Below, piece by piece: positions 42,142-51,420 of a DNA stretch of 64,000 nt. The translations under genes and the position numbers were made by a program. The stretch spans positions 1 to 64,000 of the forward strand of contig NZ_QRGR01000006.1 of NCBI RefSeq assembly GCF_003367245.1, in the 5' to 3' direction. The notes under the pieces are model-generated. The model saw only the letters and a list, made by a program, of their open reading frames with translations, was not told the origin of the DNA and did no database searches. This DNA is from Pontibacter diazotrophicus. Lineage in GTDB: Bacteria > Bacteroidota > Bacteroidia > Cytophagales > Hymenobacteraceae. Position 1 is the first letter of the stretch; the number at the start of each line of letters is the position of its first letter.

Positions 42142-45100
42142 TTACCACCCCACAATTTCCACCTTGCTCACGCCACCGGCTTTCTTTTGCACGCGTATCT
42201 GCGTACTGATGCGCTCCTTCAGCGCCTCCACATGCGAGATGATGCCGATCATTTTGCCACCGGCCTGTAAATTTTCCAGGGTGGATATGGCAGCATCCAG
42301 CGTCTCAGCATCCAGCGTACCGAAGCCTTCATCGATAAACAGCGAGTTAATTTGGGTGCGGCGACCTGCGAGGTCGGAGAGGCCCAACGCCAGCGCCAGG
42401 CTAACCAGGAAGCTCTCCCCGCCAGACAGCGTGTTCATCGGGCGGATGGCTTCTGCCTGGTACGTGTCCACTATCAGCAGCTCCAGGTCCTCGTCTGAGG
42501 ATTTGAGGATGCGGTAGCGGTCGTTCAGCTTTTGCAGGTGGCGGTTTGCCAGTTCCACCAGTCTGGCCAGTGTCAGGCCCTGTGCAAAACGGCTGAACTT
42601 GTTTCCATCTGCTGAGCCTATCAGGTCAGCCAGTTGATCCCAGCGGTTGCATACCAGTTGCTGTGTTTGCAGCTGTTCGGCCAACTCTTTGTTTTTGGCG
42701 CGTTGCGCTGCGTCCTGCTCTAACAGTTGCTGGTAGCGGGCGCGCTGTTCAATCAGCTCCCTTTGTTGCTGCTTTTTCTCTTCTGATGTCTTTTGCAGGG
42801 CATCCGTGCTTTCTGAAGTAAGCTGTTTCGCCTGCGTTACCTCCAGGTCGTGCCGTACATCGCTCAGGGATTTACGAAGCTCCGTCAGGTACTTCTCTGT
42901 CTGGGATTTCAGGTTAGCCAGGCGGTCGGCTTCGTCCCGTTCCAGCAACATCTGGCTGAGAGCTTCAATGGTGGCAATGCCTTTCTGCTGCAATACCTGC
43001 AGTAAGCCATCGCGCAGCCTGTCGAGCACCGATTTATTCTGCTGGTGTTTGGAGGTGCATTCTGTTCGTCGTTGCCGTGCCTCCTGCAGCTGCTGTTGCT
43101 TTTTCTGTTGTTTCGCACGGGCCTCTTCTGCCTGATTAGCAAGATGGCGGAGTTCCTGCTGGGCCAGCTGTCGCTCCTGCTGGGGGGCTTTCTCTCCGAA
43201 AAGCTGCGTGCGTGTTTCCTTCAGCTCTGTCAGTTTCACGTGTTCCAGCTTCAGGTTTTCCTGTCGCTCCTTCAGCTCCTGCTCTTTCTCCTGTACCTTC
43301 GTCTGCAGGGCTTTTACCTGCTCTTTCAGTTCAATGTACTTTTCGCGCATCTGCTCCAGCGCCTGCTGTTTCTGCTGGTGCGCAGCTGCCTGTTGCTCCA
43401 GCGTTTGCAGGAGTTCTTGTCTTGCCTCCGGCTTGTAGGCTAAGCGATAAGTGGCGGCAAAAGACTCCGCTGTCTCTGTATGTGCCTGTTGCTGCTCCTG
43501 CTGGTCCTGTAAGGTAACCTGAAGCTTTTGCAACTGCGTTTGCAGCAGCTTGTCAGAGTGTTGCAGCTGGGCGTATTTACCCTGCGCCTGTACCTGCGCT
43601 TCGCGTAGCTGCATCAGCTGCTGGTTTACAGCCTCTGTTTCGCGGCTCAGGTTGCGGGCCTGGGCCAATGTTTTATGCAACTGGTCCAACGCCTGCTTTT
43701 CATTTTGCAGCAGTTCTGAAAGCTTAGCGTCTTCCTCGATCGTTAGGTCTAAGGCAACGCCTTCTGCTAACTGGGTAAAGCTAAGTTGCAGGCGTTCCTT
43801 TTCTGACGCAGCTTCTGCTTTAGCCTGTGCAGCTAACTGTAGTTTTGGCTGCAACGCACTGATTTGCAGTTGCAGCGTGTGGATGCTGCGCTGTATTTCC
43901 GTTACCAGGGCCTGTTGCCTGTCTCTTTTCTGCTCTTCTTCCGTCAGGCTGATGGTATAGGCACCTTCTACAAAAGGATGATGTTCAGAGCCGCACAGGG
44001 GACATGGCTCTTCCGGTTTCAGGGTATGCCGCGCCTGCTCATACTCCTGGATGCGCTGCTGTAAAACCACCAGTTTCTGAAGGTCTTCCAGCCGTTCTGC
44101 GGCCGCTGTATAGTTTCGCTGTGTTTCGGCTAATTTTGTTTTGTGTGAAGCTGCTTCCTGTTCCTGCTGTGCGATTTGGTTCTCAAGGCTTTTCAGTTTC
44201 TGCTGCAGCGCAGCATGCTGTTGGGCAAATTCAGCCAGGCGTTCGTACCGGGCCAGCACCGCCGGCTGTGCCTGTGCCGCCTGCTCCAGCTCCTCCATAC
44301 TTTTGTCGGAGAGGATTTCCTGCAGCTGTGTCAGCTTTTCCTTCTTTTGCTTTTCCAGTTCTTTTTGCTGCGCCTGCTGTTGCTCCTGTGCCTGTATAAG
44401 TTGCCTTACCTGTTGCGCCTCCTGCACGCGTTGGTTTTGTAGCTCCTGCTGCTCTTTCTGGTTGAACTTTAGCTTTTGTTCCACTTCCTGCAAGTCTTTC
44501 AGGGTCTGGCGGAACTCGGGCAGGTTTTCCCGCAAATCCTGCAGATGCTGGTTGGTCTCCAGCCAGCCTTTAAGTGTGGTGGCCTCCTGCGTCAGCTTTT
44601 CCAGCTCCTGTTGCTTTTCGGGCAATAGCGCCTGTTCCTGCTTCAGGGCTGCTTCAAACTGCTGGTAAATCGATTTATCTTTTGCATAGTTATCCCGAGC
44701 AGCGTGCAGTTGGTGATCAAGCTTGGTAACCTGCTCCAGGAGAGGCTCCAGCTTTTGCAGGATTTCCTCTTGCTGCTGATAGGCTTTACCGGCCTCCGTG
44801 GCCACCTTTCCGGCCAGTTCCAGCTCCGCCTCCAGCACCGGTAATTGCTTTTCCAGTGTTTGGAGCTGCTCCTGTACTTCAATCACTTTATTATCGGCAG
44901 CCTTTATCTCGGTCAGTTCGCCCACATATTGGTTTGCCTGCTCATGCTGCTGCAGCTTCCGGAAATCGGGTTGCAGTTGTTCCAGCTTCTGCTCCTGCAC
45001 CTGCAGGGCCGCCTCGTGCTGTTGCTTTTTAGACTGTAATTGTTGTACCTGCTGCAGCCACTGCAGCTGCTCCTGCACAAGATTGATTTCCTTCTGAAAT

Positions 45101-45795
45101 ACTGCTTCCTGTTCTTTCAGCTCTGCAACACTTTGCTCATACGCCTGACGCTGTTCTTCCGGAAGCAGCTTGCTGTCCTGCAGGCGGCGCTCCAGCTCTT
45201 CGCGCTTTTGTCGCTCAGCTTTCGCCTTTTCGTAGGCTGATTTAGAAATCTCGGAATAAATGCCGGTGTCGGTGATTTTCTCTAACAAGTTGCTGCGCTC
45301 ATTCGGGTTTGCCTTTAGGAAACGCGCAAAGTCTCCCTGCGATAGCATAACAGAGCGGAGGAACTGGTTGTAATCTAGTCCGCAGATTTCCGCAACTTTA
45401 TCCGGCACCTGGCTCGGCTTCAGGTCAAATGGTTTATCATCCTCCAGGTCGCACAGCTCCATGTGCACCGGCTGCATGTTGCCGTCTGCTTTGCCCCGGC
45501 TGCGGCGTATTTGCCACCGCGAGCGGTAGCGCTGGCCGTTCGCCTCAAACTCCACCTCCGAGAAGGACTCTGCTGTGTGGCGTGTCATCAGCTCTAACGG
45601 CTTGTCACTGCTGTGGCGGTGCACCAGTCCATATAAGCCCACTGTGATGGCATCCAGTATGGTAGTTTTACCGGCACCGGTCTGGCCTGTGATGGCAAAC
45701 AGACCCGCATCGGCCAATGGGCTTTGGTCAAAGCGGATTTCATGCTCACCCTTCAGCGAGTTCAGGTTCTGGAAACGGACAGAGAGGATTTTCAT
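42142..45795 (-). CDS. sbcC: SbcC, ATPase subunit of the SbcCD nuclease
   Basis: A 1217-residue SMC/Rad50-like protein. N-terminal Walker A 'GQTGAGKTTILDAIT' (about 37-45); two long Gln/Glu-rich coiled coils; the zinc hook 'CPLCGSEHHP' near residue 600; C-terminal signature 'NTLSGGESFLVSLALALGL' and Walker B 'SLFIDEGFGTLD'. With SbcD it cuts hairpins and protein-blocked ends during replication. The coiled coil is unusually rich in Gln. It is downstream of sbcD, but a 198-bp spacer with two hairpins and a repeat array separates them, which is unusual for these normally tightly linked genes. Confidence 0.96.
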   Translation of the reverse strand: MKILSVRFQNLNSLKGEHEIRFDQSPLADAGLFAITGQTGAGKTTILDAITVGLYGLVHRHSSDKPLELMTRHTAESFSEVEFEANGQRYRSRWQIRRSRGKADGNMQPVHMELCDLEDDKPFDLKPSQVPDKVAEICGLDYNQFLRSVMLSQGDFARFLKANPNERSNLLEKITDTGIYSEISKSAYEKAKAERQKREELERRLQDSKLLPEEQRQAYEQSVAELKEQEAVFQKEINLVQEQLQWLQQVQQLQSKKQQHEAALQVQEQKLEQLQPDFRKLQQHEQANQYVGELTEIKAADNKVIEVQEQLQTLEKQLPVLEAELELAGKVATEAGKAYQQQEEILQKLEPLLEQVTKLDHQLHAARDNYAKDKSIYQQFEAALKQEQALLPEKQQELEKLTQEATTLKGWLETNQHLQDLRENLPEFRQTLKDLQEVEQKLKFNQKEQQELQNQRVQEAQQVRQLIQAQEQQQAQQKELEKQKKEKLTQLQEILSDKSMEELEQAAQAQPAVLARYERLAEFAQQHAALQQKLKSLENQIAQQEQEAASHKTKLAETQRNYTAAAERLEDLQKLVVLQQRIQEYEQARHTLKPEEPCPLCGSEHHPFVEGAYTISLTEEEQKRDRQQALVTEIQRSIHTLQLQISALQPKLQLAAQAKAEAASEKERLQLSFTQLAEGVALDLTIEEDAKLSELLQNEKQALDQLHKTLAQARNLSRETEAVNQQLMQLREAQVQAQGKYAQLQHSDKLLQTQLQKLQVTLQDQQEQQQAHTETAESFAATYRLAYKPEARQELLQTLEQQAAAHQQKQQALEQMREKYIELKEQVKALQTKVQEKEQELKERQENLKLEHVKLTELKETRTQLFGEKAPQQERQLAQQELRHLANQAEEARAKQQKKQQQLQEARQRRTECTSKHQQNKSVLDRLRDGLLQVLQQKGIATIEALSQMLLERDEADRLANLKSQTEKYLTELRKSLSDVRHDLEVTQAKQLTSESTDALQKTSEEKKQQQRELIEQRARYQQLLEQDAAQRAKNKELAEQLQTQQLVCNRWDQLADLIGSADGNKFSRFAQGLTLARLVELANRHLQKLNDRYRILKSSDEDLELLIVDTYQAEAIRPMNTLSGGESFLVSLALALGLSDLAGRRTQINSLFIDEGFGTLDAETLDAAISTLENLQAGGKMIGIISHVEALKERISTQIRVQKKAGGVSKVEIVGW

Positions 45796-45828
45796 GGGTG
45801 TACTTTGGCTATTTTATACATGGTATAA

Positions 45829-45857
45829 AGCAAGTGATAAGCAAAATGTCACTTGCT
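45829..45857. repeat. Short hairpin in the sbcD-sbcC spacer
   Basis: AGCAAGTGA pairs with TCACTTGCT across an 11-nt loop, about 35 bp upstream of sbcC. It could affect translation of sbcC from a shared transcript. Confidence 0.5.
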
Positions 45858-45868
45858 GGTGTCCGGTA

Positions 45869-45952
45869 AACCTCGCAGCGTGCGCAGCTCCTGCGAGCGT
45901 TTGCTGCGAAAGAAATCCAGACACTCGCAGGAGCTGCGCACGCTGCGAGGTT
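45869..45952. repeat. 29-bp perfect inverted repeat in the sbcD-sbcC spacer
   Basis: Arms 45869-45897 and 45924-45952 are exact reverse complements over 29 bp (ends AACCTCGCAGCG / CGCTGCGAGGTT) with a 26-nt loop. GC-rich, without T-run. Next to it (45957-45996) is a GTTAGA-type array. It looks like a repetitive extragenic palindrome rather than a simple terminator. Confidence 0.75.
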
Positions 45953-45956
45953 ATTC

Positions 45957-45996
45957 TAAATTCAACTTTCTAACTCTTTAACCCTCTAACTTTTTA
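45957..45996 (-). repeat. Stop-anchored GTTARA-type array (sbcD 3' end)
   Basis: In sbcD's sense it reads GTTAAAAAGTTAGAGGGTTA then AAGAGTTAGAAAGTTGAA, starting at the sbcD stop codon TAA (45996-45994). Same unit and same anchoring as at rarA, pnp and the 7894 gene. Confidence 0.7.
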
Positions 45997-47220
45997 ACTT
46001 TCTTCAGCCTGTCCCATTAACTCCAGCAGTTCAGAGAAAGTAGCCACTAGTTCAGCATGGTCACTATCAGGATAGGCGCTTTCGCAGCGTTTGAGGAACA
46101 CGTCTTTTTCGCGGAGGGTGTGCAGGTCTACTTCTTCGTGCACCTGCTGTTCCAGTGTTTGCACTGTGGCCTTGATGAGGGGCGGGCGGTGAATAAGCAG
46201 TTGTATCTCAGGCTTCAGTGACAGCACCTCCTCCAGTTGCTGATTCAGGTCGGGGAGGGGCGTGTCGAGTTCTACCTGTATTTCGGCCCAGGCGGTTAAA
46301 GTATAGTCGCTGTTATCATACACTGCCAGCTGCTGTTTTACTTTCTCCAGAGAACCTTTGAAGCGCACTAATTTGCGACAGCAGGGAATCTCTAACTCCT
46401 TTAGGTCAGCTAGTTTCCCATCTTTAAAATCCAGCACATAATTTACCTTTTTGTCGGTTACCTCACTGAAGGAAAGGGGGATGGGAGAGCCGGAGTAGCG
46501 GATATGGTGGCGCTTGTTTACCTGCTGCGGACGGTGCAGGTGGCCGAGGGCCACATAGTCAAACTCCTTTGGAAACTGGTCTGCGCCAATCTGCCCGAGG
46601 TTACCCACATGTATCTCCTTCTCACTGTCGGAGGCGGTGCTGCCGGCGGCAAACAAATGACCTGTTGCTACCACAGGTATGTCCTGCTCTTTGTACTGCT
46701 GCAGGTGCGGCACAAAAGCCTCGTAATGCGCTGCTATACCTTCTTTGATGCGTGTTTCCCGCTCTTCATAGCTTTCTCCGGCCACAGATAGCCTGATATC
46801 GCGGTCGCGGAGGAAAGGCACGGCACACACCACCAGTTCCAACACGCCCTGCGTGTTTCGCAATTCGATTAACTCATCCAGCGGGTCAGGTGTGGCACCA
46901 CCAATCACGTAAATATTGAAGCACTCCAGCAGCTCCCGTGGCGCGTTGAGGGTAGAAACAGAATCGTGGTTACCGCCTGTGATAATAATGTGGCGGCAGC
47001 AGGTGGCGCATACCTTCCGCAGAAAGTCATAGTACAGTTTCAGGGCGGTATTAGAGGGGGCACCATTATCGAATACATCGCCCGCCATAATCAGCGCCTC
47101 TACCTGCTCCTGCTCAATGGTTTGCAGCAGCCAGTTCAGGAAATGCTGGTGTTCTTCTGTCCGTTCGAGGTTTACGAGGCGCTGGCCCAGGTGCCAGTCT
47201 GAAGTGTGTAGTACGCGCAT
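45994..47220 (-). CDS. sbcD: SbcD, nuclease subunit of the SbcCD complex
   Basis: A 408-residue Mre11-like phosphoesterase. Five metal motifs are visible: 'LHTSDWHLGQRL', 'MAGDVFDNGAPS', 'IITGGNHDSVS', 'VVATGHLFAAG' and 'YVALGHLHRPQQV'. The C-terminal capping domain ends 'ELMGQAEES'. It forms the Mn-dependent nuclease with SbcC downstream. Length is normal. The stop codon lies inside the repeat array. Confidence 0.96.
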   Translation of the reverse strand: MRVLHTSDWHLGQRLVNLERTEEHQHFLNWLLQTIEQEQVEALIMAGDVFDNGAPSNTALKLYYDFLRKVCATCCRHIIITGGNHDSVSTLNAPRELLECFNIYVIGGATPDPLDELIELRNTQGVLELVVCAVPFLRDRDIRLSVAGESYEERETRIKEGIAAHYEAFVPHLQQYKEQDIPVVATGHLFAAGSTASDSEKEIHVGNLGQIGADQFPKEFDYVALGHLHRPQQVNKRHHIRYSGSPIPLSFSEVTDKKVNYVLDFKDGKLADLKELEIPCCRKLVRFKGSLEKVKQQLAVYDNSDYTLTAWAEIQVELDTPLPDLNQQLEEVLSLKPEIQLLIHRPPLIKATVQTLEQQVHEEVDLHTLREKDVFLKRCESAYPDSDHAELVATFSELLELMGQAEES

Positions 47221-47432
47221 ATCCCTTTTCTTGTCTCCTATTCAGCTCTAAGATACAGTAGGAGACAGGCATAATACAAGTTGAGGGAAGAGCTTTTATC
47301 AACAGGTTATTAACAATTAGGAGGATTTGTAGCCTATAGGGCTTTTTGCTTGCTGTTGAGGTTTTTAGCAAGACGTTGTTGTACGGAGACGCAGATGTCC
47401 GGAAGAGCAGTAGATAAGAGTAGCTTAAAACA

Positions 47433-47468
47433 ACAAGGGCAGGAGTAAATGTATACTCCTGCCCTTGT
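47433..47468. terminator. Terminator after the rhodanese gene
   Basis: ACAAGGGCAGGAGTA and TACTCCTGCCCTTGT are exact 15-bp arms with a 6-nt loop. It lies about 18 bp beyond the rhodanese stop. The remainder of 47221-47432 shows no gene. Confidence 0.8.
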
Positions 47469-47485
47469 CTCTTGCATATATCAGC

Positions 47486-47887
47486 TTACTCATCCACACC
47501 TTGTTCGGTAGGTAAACCTGCTTCTCTTAAAGTTTGAAAGCCGCCGATGTTATAGATATTCTGAAATCCTGCTTCCTTCATTAGCTCGGCGGCTTTGCCG
47601 CTGCGGTTTCCGGAGGCACAGTACAGGTAATACACTTTGTTCTTCTTCCAGGTTTTTATCTCTTCGGCAAAATCCCCGCCTCTGTAGTCTGAGTTGATGG
47701 CGCCGGTCAGGTGGCCGTCGGCAAATTCCTCCGGCGTGCGTACATCCACCACCATGGTTTTGCCACTCATGCGCTGCCTTTTATACTCCTGTGCGCTCAG
47801 GTTCTGAACCTCCACCGGCGTACTGTGCTGTGGACCAGCACAACTGAAAGAGGTCAGGATGATAAGGACTAACAGTATGGCTTTCAT
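47486..47887 (-). CDS. Rhodanese-like domain lipoprotein
   Basis: From the ATG at 47887: a 133-residue lipoprotein (lipobox 'LTSFSC', then AGPQ). The single rhodanese domain has 'VVDVRTPEEFADGHLTGAIN' and the active-site loop 'YLYCASGNRSGKAAELM' with catalytic Cys. Periplasmic single-domain rhodaneses move sulfane sulfur or sense redox state; the substrate is unknown. The upstream ArsR gene runs the same way with a 107-bp gap, so co-regulation is possible. Confidence 0.88.
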   Translation of the reverse strand: MKAILLVLIILTSFSCAGPQHSTPVEVQNLSAQEYKRQRMSGKTMVVDVRTPEEFADGHLTGAINSDYRGGDFAEEIKTWKKNKVYYLYCASGNRSGKAAELMKEAGFQNIYNIGGFQTLREAGLPTEQGVDE

Positions 47888-47994
47888 GGGTATATGTTTT
47901 AATGCTTCGAACTTAATTTGTATCAAATTTAAAAAATACGGAGCAAAATTGTGCAAGTATAGCTTCTTATTTCAATAGCATAAAGTGACGTGCC

Positions 47995-48300
47995 TTAAAA
48001 TGCTTTGCCTCTGTTAATAAGGTTTATAATTTCTGTTAGCGTTGTATCGGTGAGAGAATAGTAGATATACTTGCCTTCCCGGTGCGTGCTGACGATGCCT
48101 TTGTCTCGCATATTGATGAGGTGGTGGGAGAGGAGAGACTGCTCTATTTTCAGGACTTCCTGCAGTTGGGTAACGGTGAGCCGGTTGCGCTGCTCCAGCA
48201 GATCAATGATGCTGATGCGCATAGGGTGCGCCAGGCACTTGAGAACGTAAGCGGCCTTTTCCAGTTTTTTCTTATCTATCCTGACTTGTAAGTTATCCAT
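47995..48300 (-). CDS. ArsR-family winged-helix transcriptional regulator
   Basis: From the ATG at 48300 (MDNLQVRIDKKKLEKAAYVL) this is a 101-residue regulator; a longer frame upstream to 48543 overlaps the catalase end and is not credible. Signature blocks: 'LKCLAHPMRISIIDLLEQ', 'LTVTQLQEVLKIEQSLLSHH' and 'REGKYIYYSLTD'. There is no Cys pair for arsenic or cadmium in the usual ELCVCD box, so it may sense another ligand or sulfur species, in keeping with the rhodanese downstream. That last link is inference. Confidence 0.9.
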   Translation of the reverse strand: MDNLQVRIDKKKLEKAAYVLKCLAHPMRISIIDLLEQRNRLTVTQLQEVLKIEQSLLSHHLINMRDKGIVSTHREGKYIYYSLTDTTLTEIINLINRGKAF

Positions 48301-48435
48301 GCATTGTTGCAATTGTATGGCAAAATATATGGCCATGTATTCATATATCACTAAACATACACCTTCAATACAACGGAAGTTCCTTTTTTCCTGTATTAGT
48401 GACTTGTTTCTCCTGAAAAACAACGTTATAAAAAG

Positions 48436-48468
48436 AAAAGCAGCACTGGCAAAACCAGTACTGCTTTT
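48436..48468. terminator. Terminator between the catalase and the ArsR gene
   Basis: AAAAGCAGCACTGG pairs with CCAGTACTGCTTTT (one mismatch) with a short loop; T-run on both strands; about 32 bp after the catalase stop. Confidence 0.8.
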
Positions 48469-48499
48469 AGAAAATCGCAGGTAAAGTATTTTTAATCTC

Positions 48500-50005
48500 T
48501 TAATTAGGCTGCAGGAATCCTGCGTGCTGCACAATGTCGACACCCAAACCTTGCGCTACTCCCATTCCCAAACCGATGTCGGCACGGAAGAAGTGGCATA
48601 GCTGGCGGTTTATTATTTCATCTTTTTTTGGACCACTGATGCCTTTCATGGCGCCAACAATGTTGTTGATAGTGTTCTGCTTCTCCTCAACAGACATTAA
48701 CCGGTACAAGTCTCCAGGCTGCGTATAATGGTCATTTTCGCCTACGCCGTTGCGGTCGTACCAGTCAGCCACTACATTCTGACCGAGGTTCTCAGCTGGC
48801 TCTTTATAAGTCTCATCAGTGTAGATGGTGTCGAAGCTGTTCGGGAAGTAATTTGGCTTGCTGCCGCCGTTGCCGTCAACACGCATGGCGCCATCGCGCT
48901 GGTAATTGTTCACGGCAAACGGGCATCTGTTTACCGGAATCTGCTCGTAATTGGCACCTATGCGGTAACGCTGTGCATCCGGGTAACCCAATATGCGGCC
49001 CTGCAACATCCTGTCTGGCGAGAAAGTGATACCATCCACTACGTGGGTAGGAGCAAAGGCTGATTGTTCTACGTGCGCAAAGTAGTTATCCGGATTTTCG
49101 TTCAGTTCCAGTACGCCCACGTCAATCAGCGGGAAATCTTTCTGAGACCATACTTTGGTAACATCAAATGGGTTCCACTTATAATTGGCAGCCTCTTCCT
49201 CTGTCATGATCTGCACTTTTACAGCCCAGCGCGGGAAGTCACCTTTGTCGATGGCCTCCACCAGGTCACGCTGTGCCTGATCCGGATCGATGCCTTTCAT
49301 TCTGGTCGCTTCCTCGTCGGTGAAGTTCTTTATGCCCTGCAGCGTTTTGAAATGGAACTTCACGTAGTGGCGCTCATTCTCATTGTTAATAAAGGCAAAG
49401 GTGTGGCTCCCGAAACCGTGCATGTGGCGGTAGGAGACAGGCGTGCCGCGGTCGCTCATCAGGATAACTACCTGGTGCAGGCTTTCGGGGTTCAGGCTCC
49501 AGAAATCCCATACCATGGTTGCACTCTTGGTGTTTGTGTAAGGGTCGCGCTTCTGGGTATGTATAAAGTCAGGGAATTTTTTCGGGTCCTTGATAAAGAA
49601 AACAGGCGTGTTGTTGCCTACCAAGTCCCAGTTGCCGTCTTCTGTGTAAAATTTGAGGGCAAAGCCACGCGGGTCACGTTCAGAGTCGGCGCTGCCTTTC
49701 TCACCGCCCACGGTAGAGAAGCGCAGGAACACACGTGTCTCTTTCCCGATTTCGCTGAAAACTTTGGCGCGGGTGTATTTAGTGATGTCGTGGGTAACGG
49801 TGAAGGCACCATAGGCACCGGAGCCTTTAGCATGTACAACACGCTCTGGGATGCGCTCACGGTTAAAGTGTGCTAGTTTTTCGTGCAGGATAAAGTCCTG
49901 AAGCAGGATGGGTCCACGCGGGCCAGCTGTTTGGCTGTCTTCATGCTCGTAGTAAGGTTTACCGGATGCAGTCGTTAGTCGGAGGTTTCTTTCTTTATCA
50001 CTCAT
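48500..50005 (-). CDS. katA: Monofunctional haem catalase (copy 1)
   Basis: A 501-residue small-subunit catalase breaking down hydrogen peroxide. Distal His58 ('RVVHAKGSGAYG'), distal Asn in 'WDLVGNNTPVFF', 'RFSTVGGEKGSADSERDPRG', and proximal Tyr region 'GRILGYPDAQRYRIGANYEQ' are all present. Length and motif order are those of clade 3 enzymes. It has no signal peptide. A second catalase of different length lies at 57011. Divergent promoter lies upstream (50006-50253, no clear OxyR-type site seen by eye). Confidence 0.95.
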   Translation of the reverse strand: MSDKERNLRLTTASGKPYYEHEDSQTAGPRGPILLQDFILHEKLAHFNRERIPERVVHAKGSGAYGAFTVTHDITKYTRAKVFSEIGKETRVFLRFSTVGGEKGSADSERDPRGFALKFYTEDGNWDLVGNNTPVFFIKDPKKFPDFIHTQKRDPYTNTKSATMVWDFWSLNPESLHQVVILMSDRGTPVSYRHMHGFGSHTFAFINNENERHYVKFHFKTLQGIKNFTDEEATRMKGIDPDQAQRDLVEAIDKGDFPRWAVKVQIMTEEEAANYKWNPFDVTKVWSQKDFPLIDVGVLELNENPDNYFAHVEQSAFAPTHVVDGITFSPDRMLQGRILGYPDAQRYRIGANYEQIPVNRCPFAVNNYQRDGAMRVDGNGGSKPNYFPNSFDTIYTDETYKEPAENLGQNVVADWYDRNGVGENDHYTQPGDLYRLMSVEEKQNTINNIVGAMKGISGPKKDEIINRQLCHFFRADIGLGMGVAQGLGVDIVQHAGFLQPN

Positions 50006-50253
50006 GGTTAAAAAGGCTTTGAGGTGTTTGATTTATAGTTCAAAGCTACCAGCGTGATGATTATAAGGCAAATTGATTAATTTTATATAGTTATAGTTTT
50101 AGATGATGATGTGCCTCCTGTTTCTCCTGTCAGGCTTTTATGGTAAAAGCGCTATATAAAATATTTTTCAGGAACTCTTCCTTAGCCTTATTTCAGGCAA
50201 AGCTCAAAGAGGAGCTAAAATTCAAATCCAAGGCAGTTAACGACTCATAGGTA

Positions 50254-51420
50254 TTAAAATGCCTCACCTATACCCACGTTTATCGCAAAACCTTCCTGCC
50301 CAAAGCCTATGTCCAGCCGGGAGTGTAGCTTTTCATCCGGGAGTACTCTTAGCCTGAACCCAGTACCTACGGAATATTTAAGTGTGGAGAAGCTTGTTTC
50401 TGAAAACTCATTGAACACATCTCCTGCTCCTGCAAAGGCCACCATACCCAGGCGCCAGAAAAGCGGAAAGCGGTATTCTGCCTGCACGCCTGCAAAGTTG
50501 TTGGCTAGAAAACGGTTGCGGGTATAGCTGCGCAAAATCTGCTCGCCACCTGCAGTAGCCAGTCTTTGCACCGGAACATCCCCATTGTTCAGGTTCACAA
50601 CCGCATTGACGGCGAATACATTATCAGGCTTCAGGCCCCAGTATTTGCTTGCTATAAAGTTGTAGTTGTTATAGCTAAAGTCACCTCCAAACGACTCGCT
50701 GAAACGGTGCGCAGAGGCCTCCAGATAGTAGCCGCTGCTCGGAAAAGCCGTGTTGTTCCTGTTGTCGTTTATCACCGCGATGCCCAGGCCAATGTTCACT
50801 CCCCCCCGGTATCCCGGAATTTGCCCTGTCAGCAACTGGCTTTGTAATTCTCCATCAGCAGGATTCAGTTCTGTTTCATAGTAGTTTGTTGCCTGCACCT
50901 CAGGGCCTATGAAAACACGATTTCCAATGTTCTTCAAAGGAGCGACCCTGGCACTTATATACTTGTACCTGAAAATTTCTTCGGCCTCATCGGGAGTCTC
51001 GTTGCCTATGCCGAAAAAGCGGTCGCGGTAAACGCGGTGGCGCACCTCACCGCGTATAAAGTACTTTTCGTCCCGGGTAAATATATTCCAGAAAAGCCAC
51101 TGGTGCGTTTGCCTGTTTGTTGTAAAGTCCGTGAAAAACCTGGCAATAGAGAGCCTGGTAAAGCTGGTGTCTGTTTTGCTCCTTAATTTCAGATACCCAA
51201 TAACAGTAGCCCCAAAGGCAAACTTGGTGTTGGGAGTATAATAGGCAACTGGTGCCGGTATAATGCCTCTTTTCGTTCGGTCTTCATCAATTTCCTCTAT
51301 CGCAAGTGGCTTCTCCTGTGCAGCAGCGGGTTGCGCAGCCAAAAGTGTGATATGGCAGAGAGCCATAAGTAAGATTGATTTGATGCTTGGCATGTGCGTT
51401 AACGTGTAAATTTGTTTCAT
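50254..51420 (-). CDS. Omp85/BamA-type outer-membrane barrel without POTRA domains
   Basis: A 388-residue outer-membrane protein with a signal peptide ending 'PAAAQEK'. The first residues may be trimmed, because a second ATG is at residue 10. The mature part is 16-strand barrel sequence of the bacterial surface antigen (D15) type: 'GIIPAPVAYYTPNTKFAFGA', 'DRFFGIGNETPDEAEE', 'FPSSGYYLEASAHRF', 'ANNFAGVQAEYRFPLFWRLG', and the ending 'GFAINVGIGEAF'. POTRA modules normally found in BamA/TamA are absent, as in many small Bacteroidota patatin-associated or stand-alone barrels. Function unknown. Confidence 0.85.
   Translation of the reverse strand: MKQIYTLTHMPSIKSILLMALCHITLLAAQPAAAQEKPLAIEEIDEDRTKRGIIPAPVAYYTPNTKFAFGATVIGYLKLRSKTDTSFTRLSIARFFTDFTTNRQTHQWLFWNIFTRDEKYFIRGEVRHRVYRDRFFGIGNETPDEAEEIFRYKYISARVAPLKNIGNRVFIGPEVQATNYYETELNPADGELQSQLLTGQIPGYRGGVNIGLGIAVINDNRNNTAFPSSGYYLEASAHRFSESFGGDFSYNNYNFIASKYWGLKPDNVFAVNAVVNLNNGDVPVQRLATAGGEQILRSYTRNRFLANNFAGVQAEYRFPLFWRLGMVAFAGAGDVFNEFSETSFSTLKYSVGTGFRLRVLPDEKLHSRLDIGFGQEGFAINVGIGEAF

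Noticed and set aside
43045..44668. Several Cys/Leu/Ser-rich frames antisense to sbcC
   Set aside because: They mirror the Gln/Glu/Lys-rich coiled-coil codons of sbcC and resemble no protein.
48301..48543. N-terminal extension of the ArsR regulator
   Set aside because: It overlaps the end of the catalase gene and the terminator; the family starts at the ATG at 48300.
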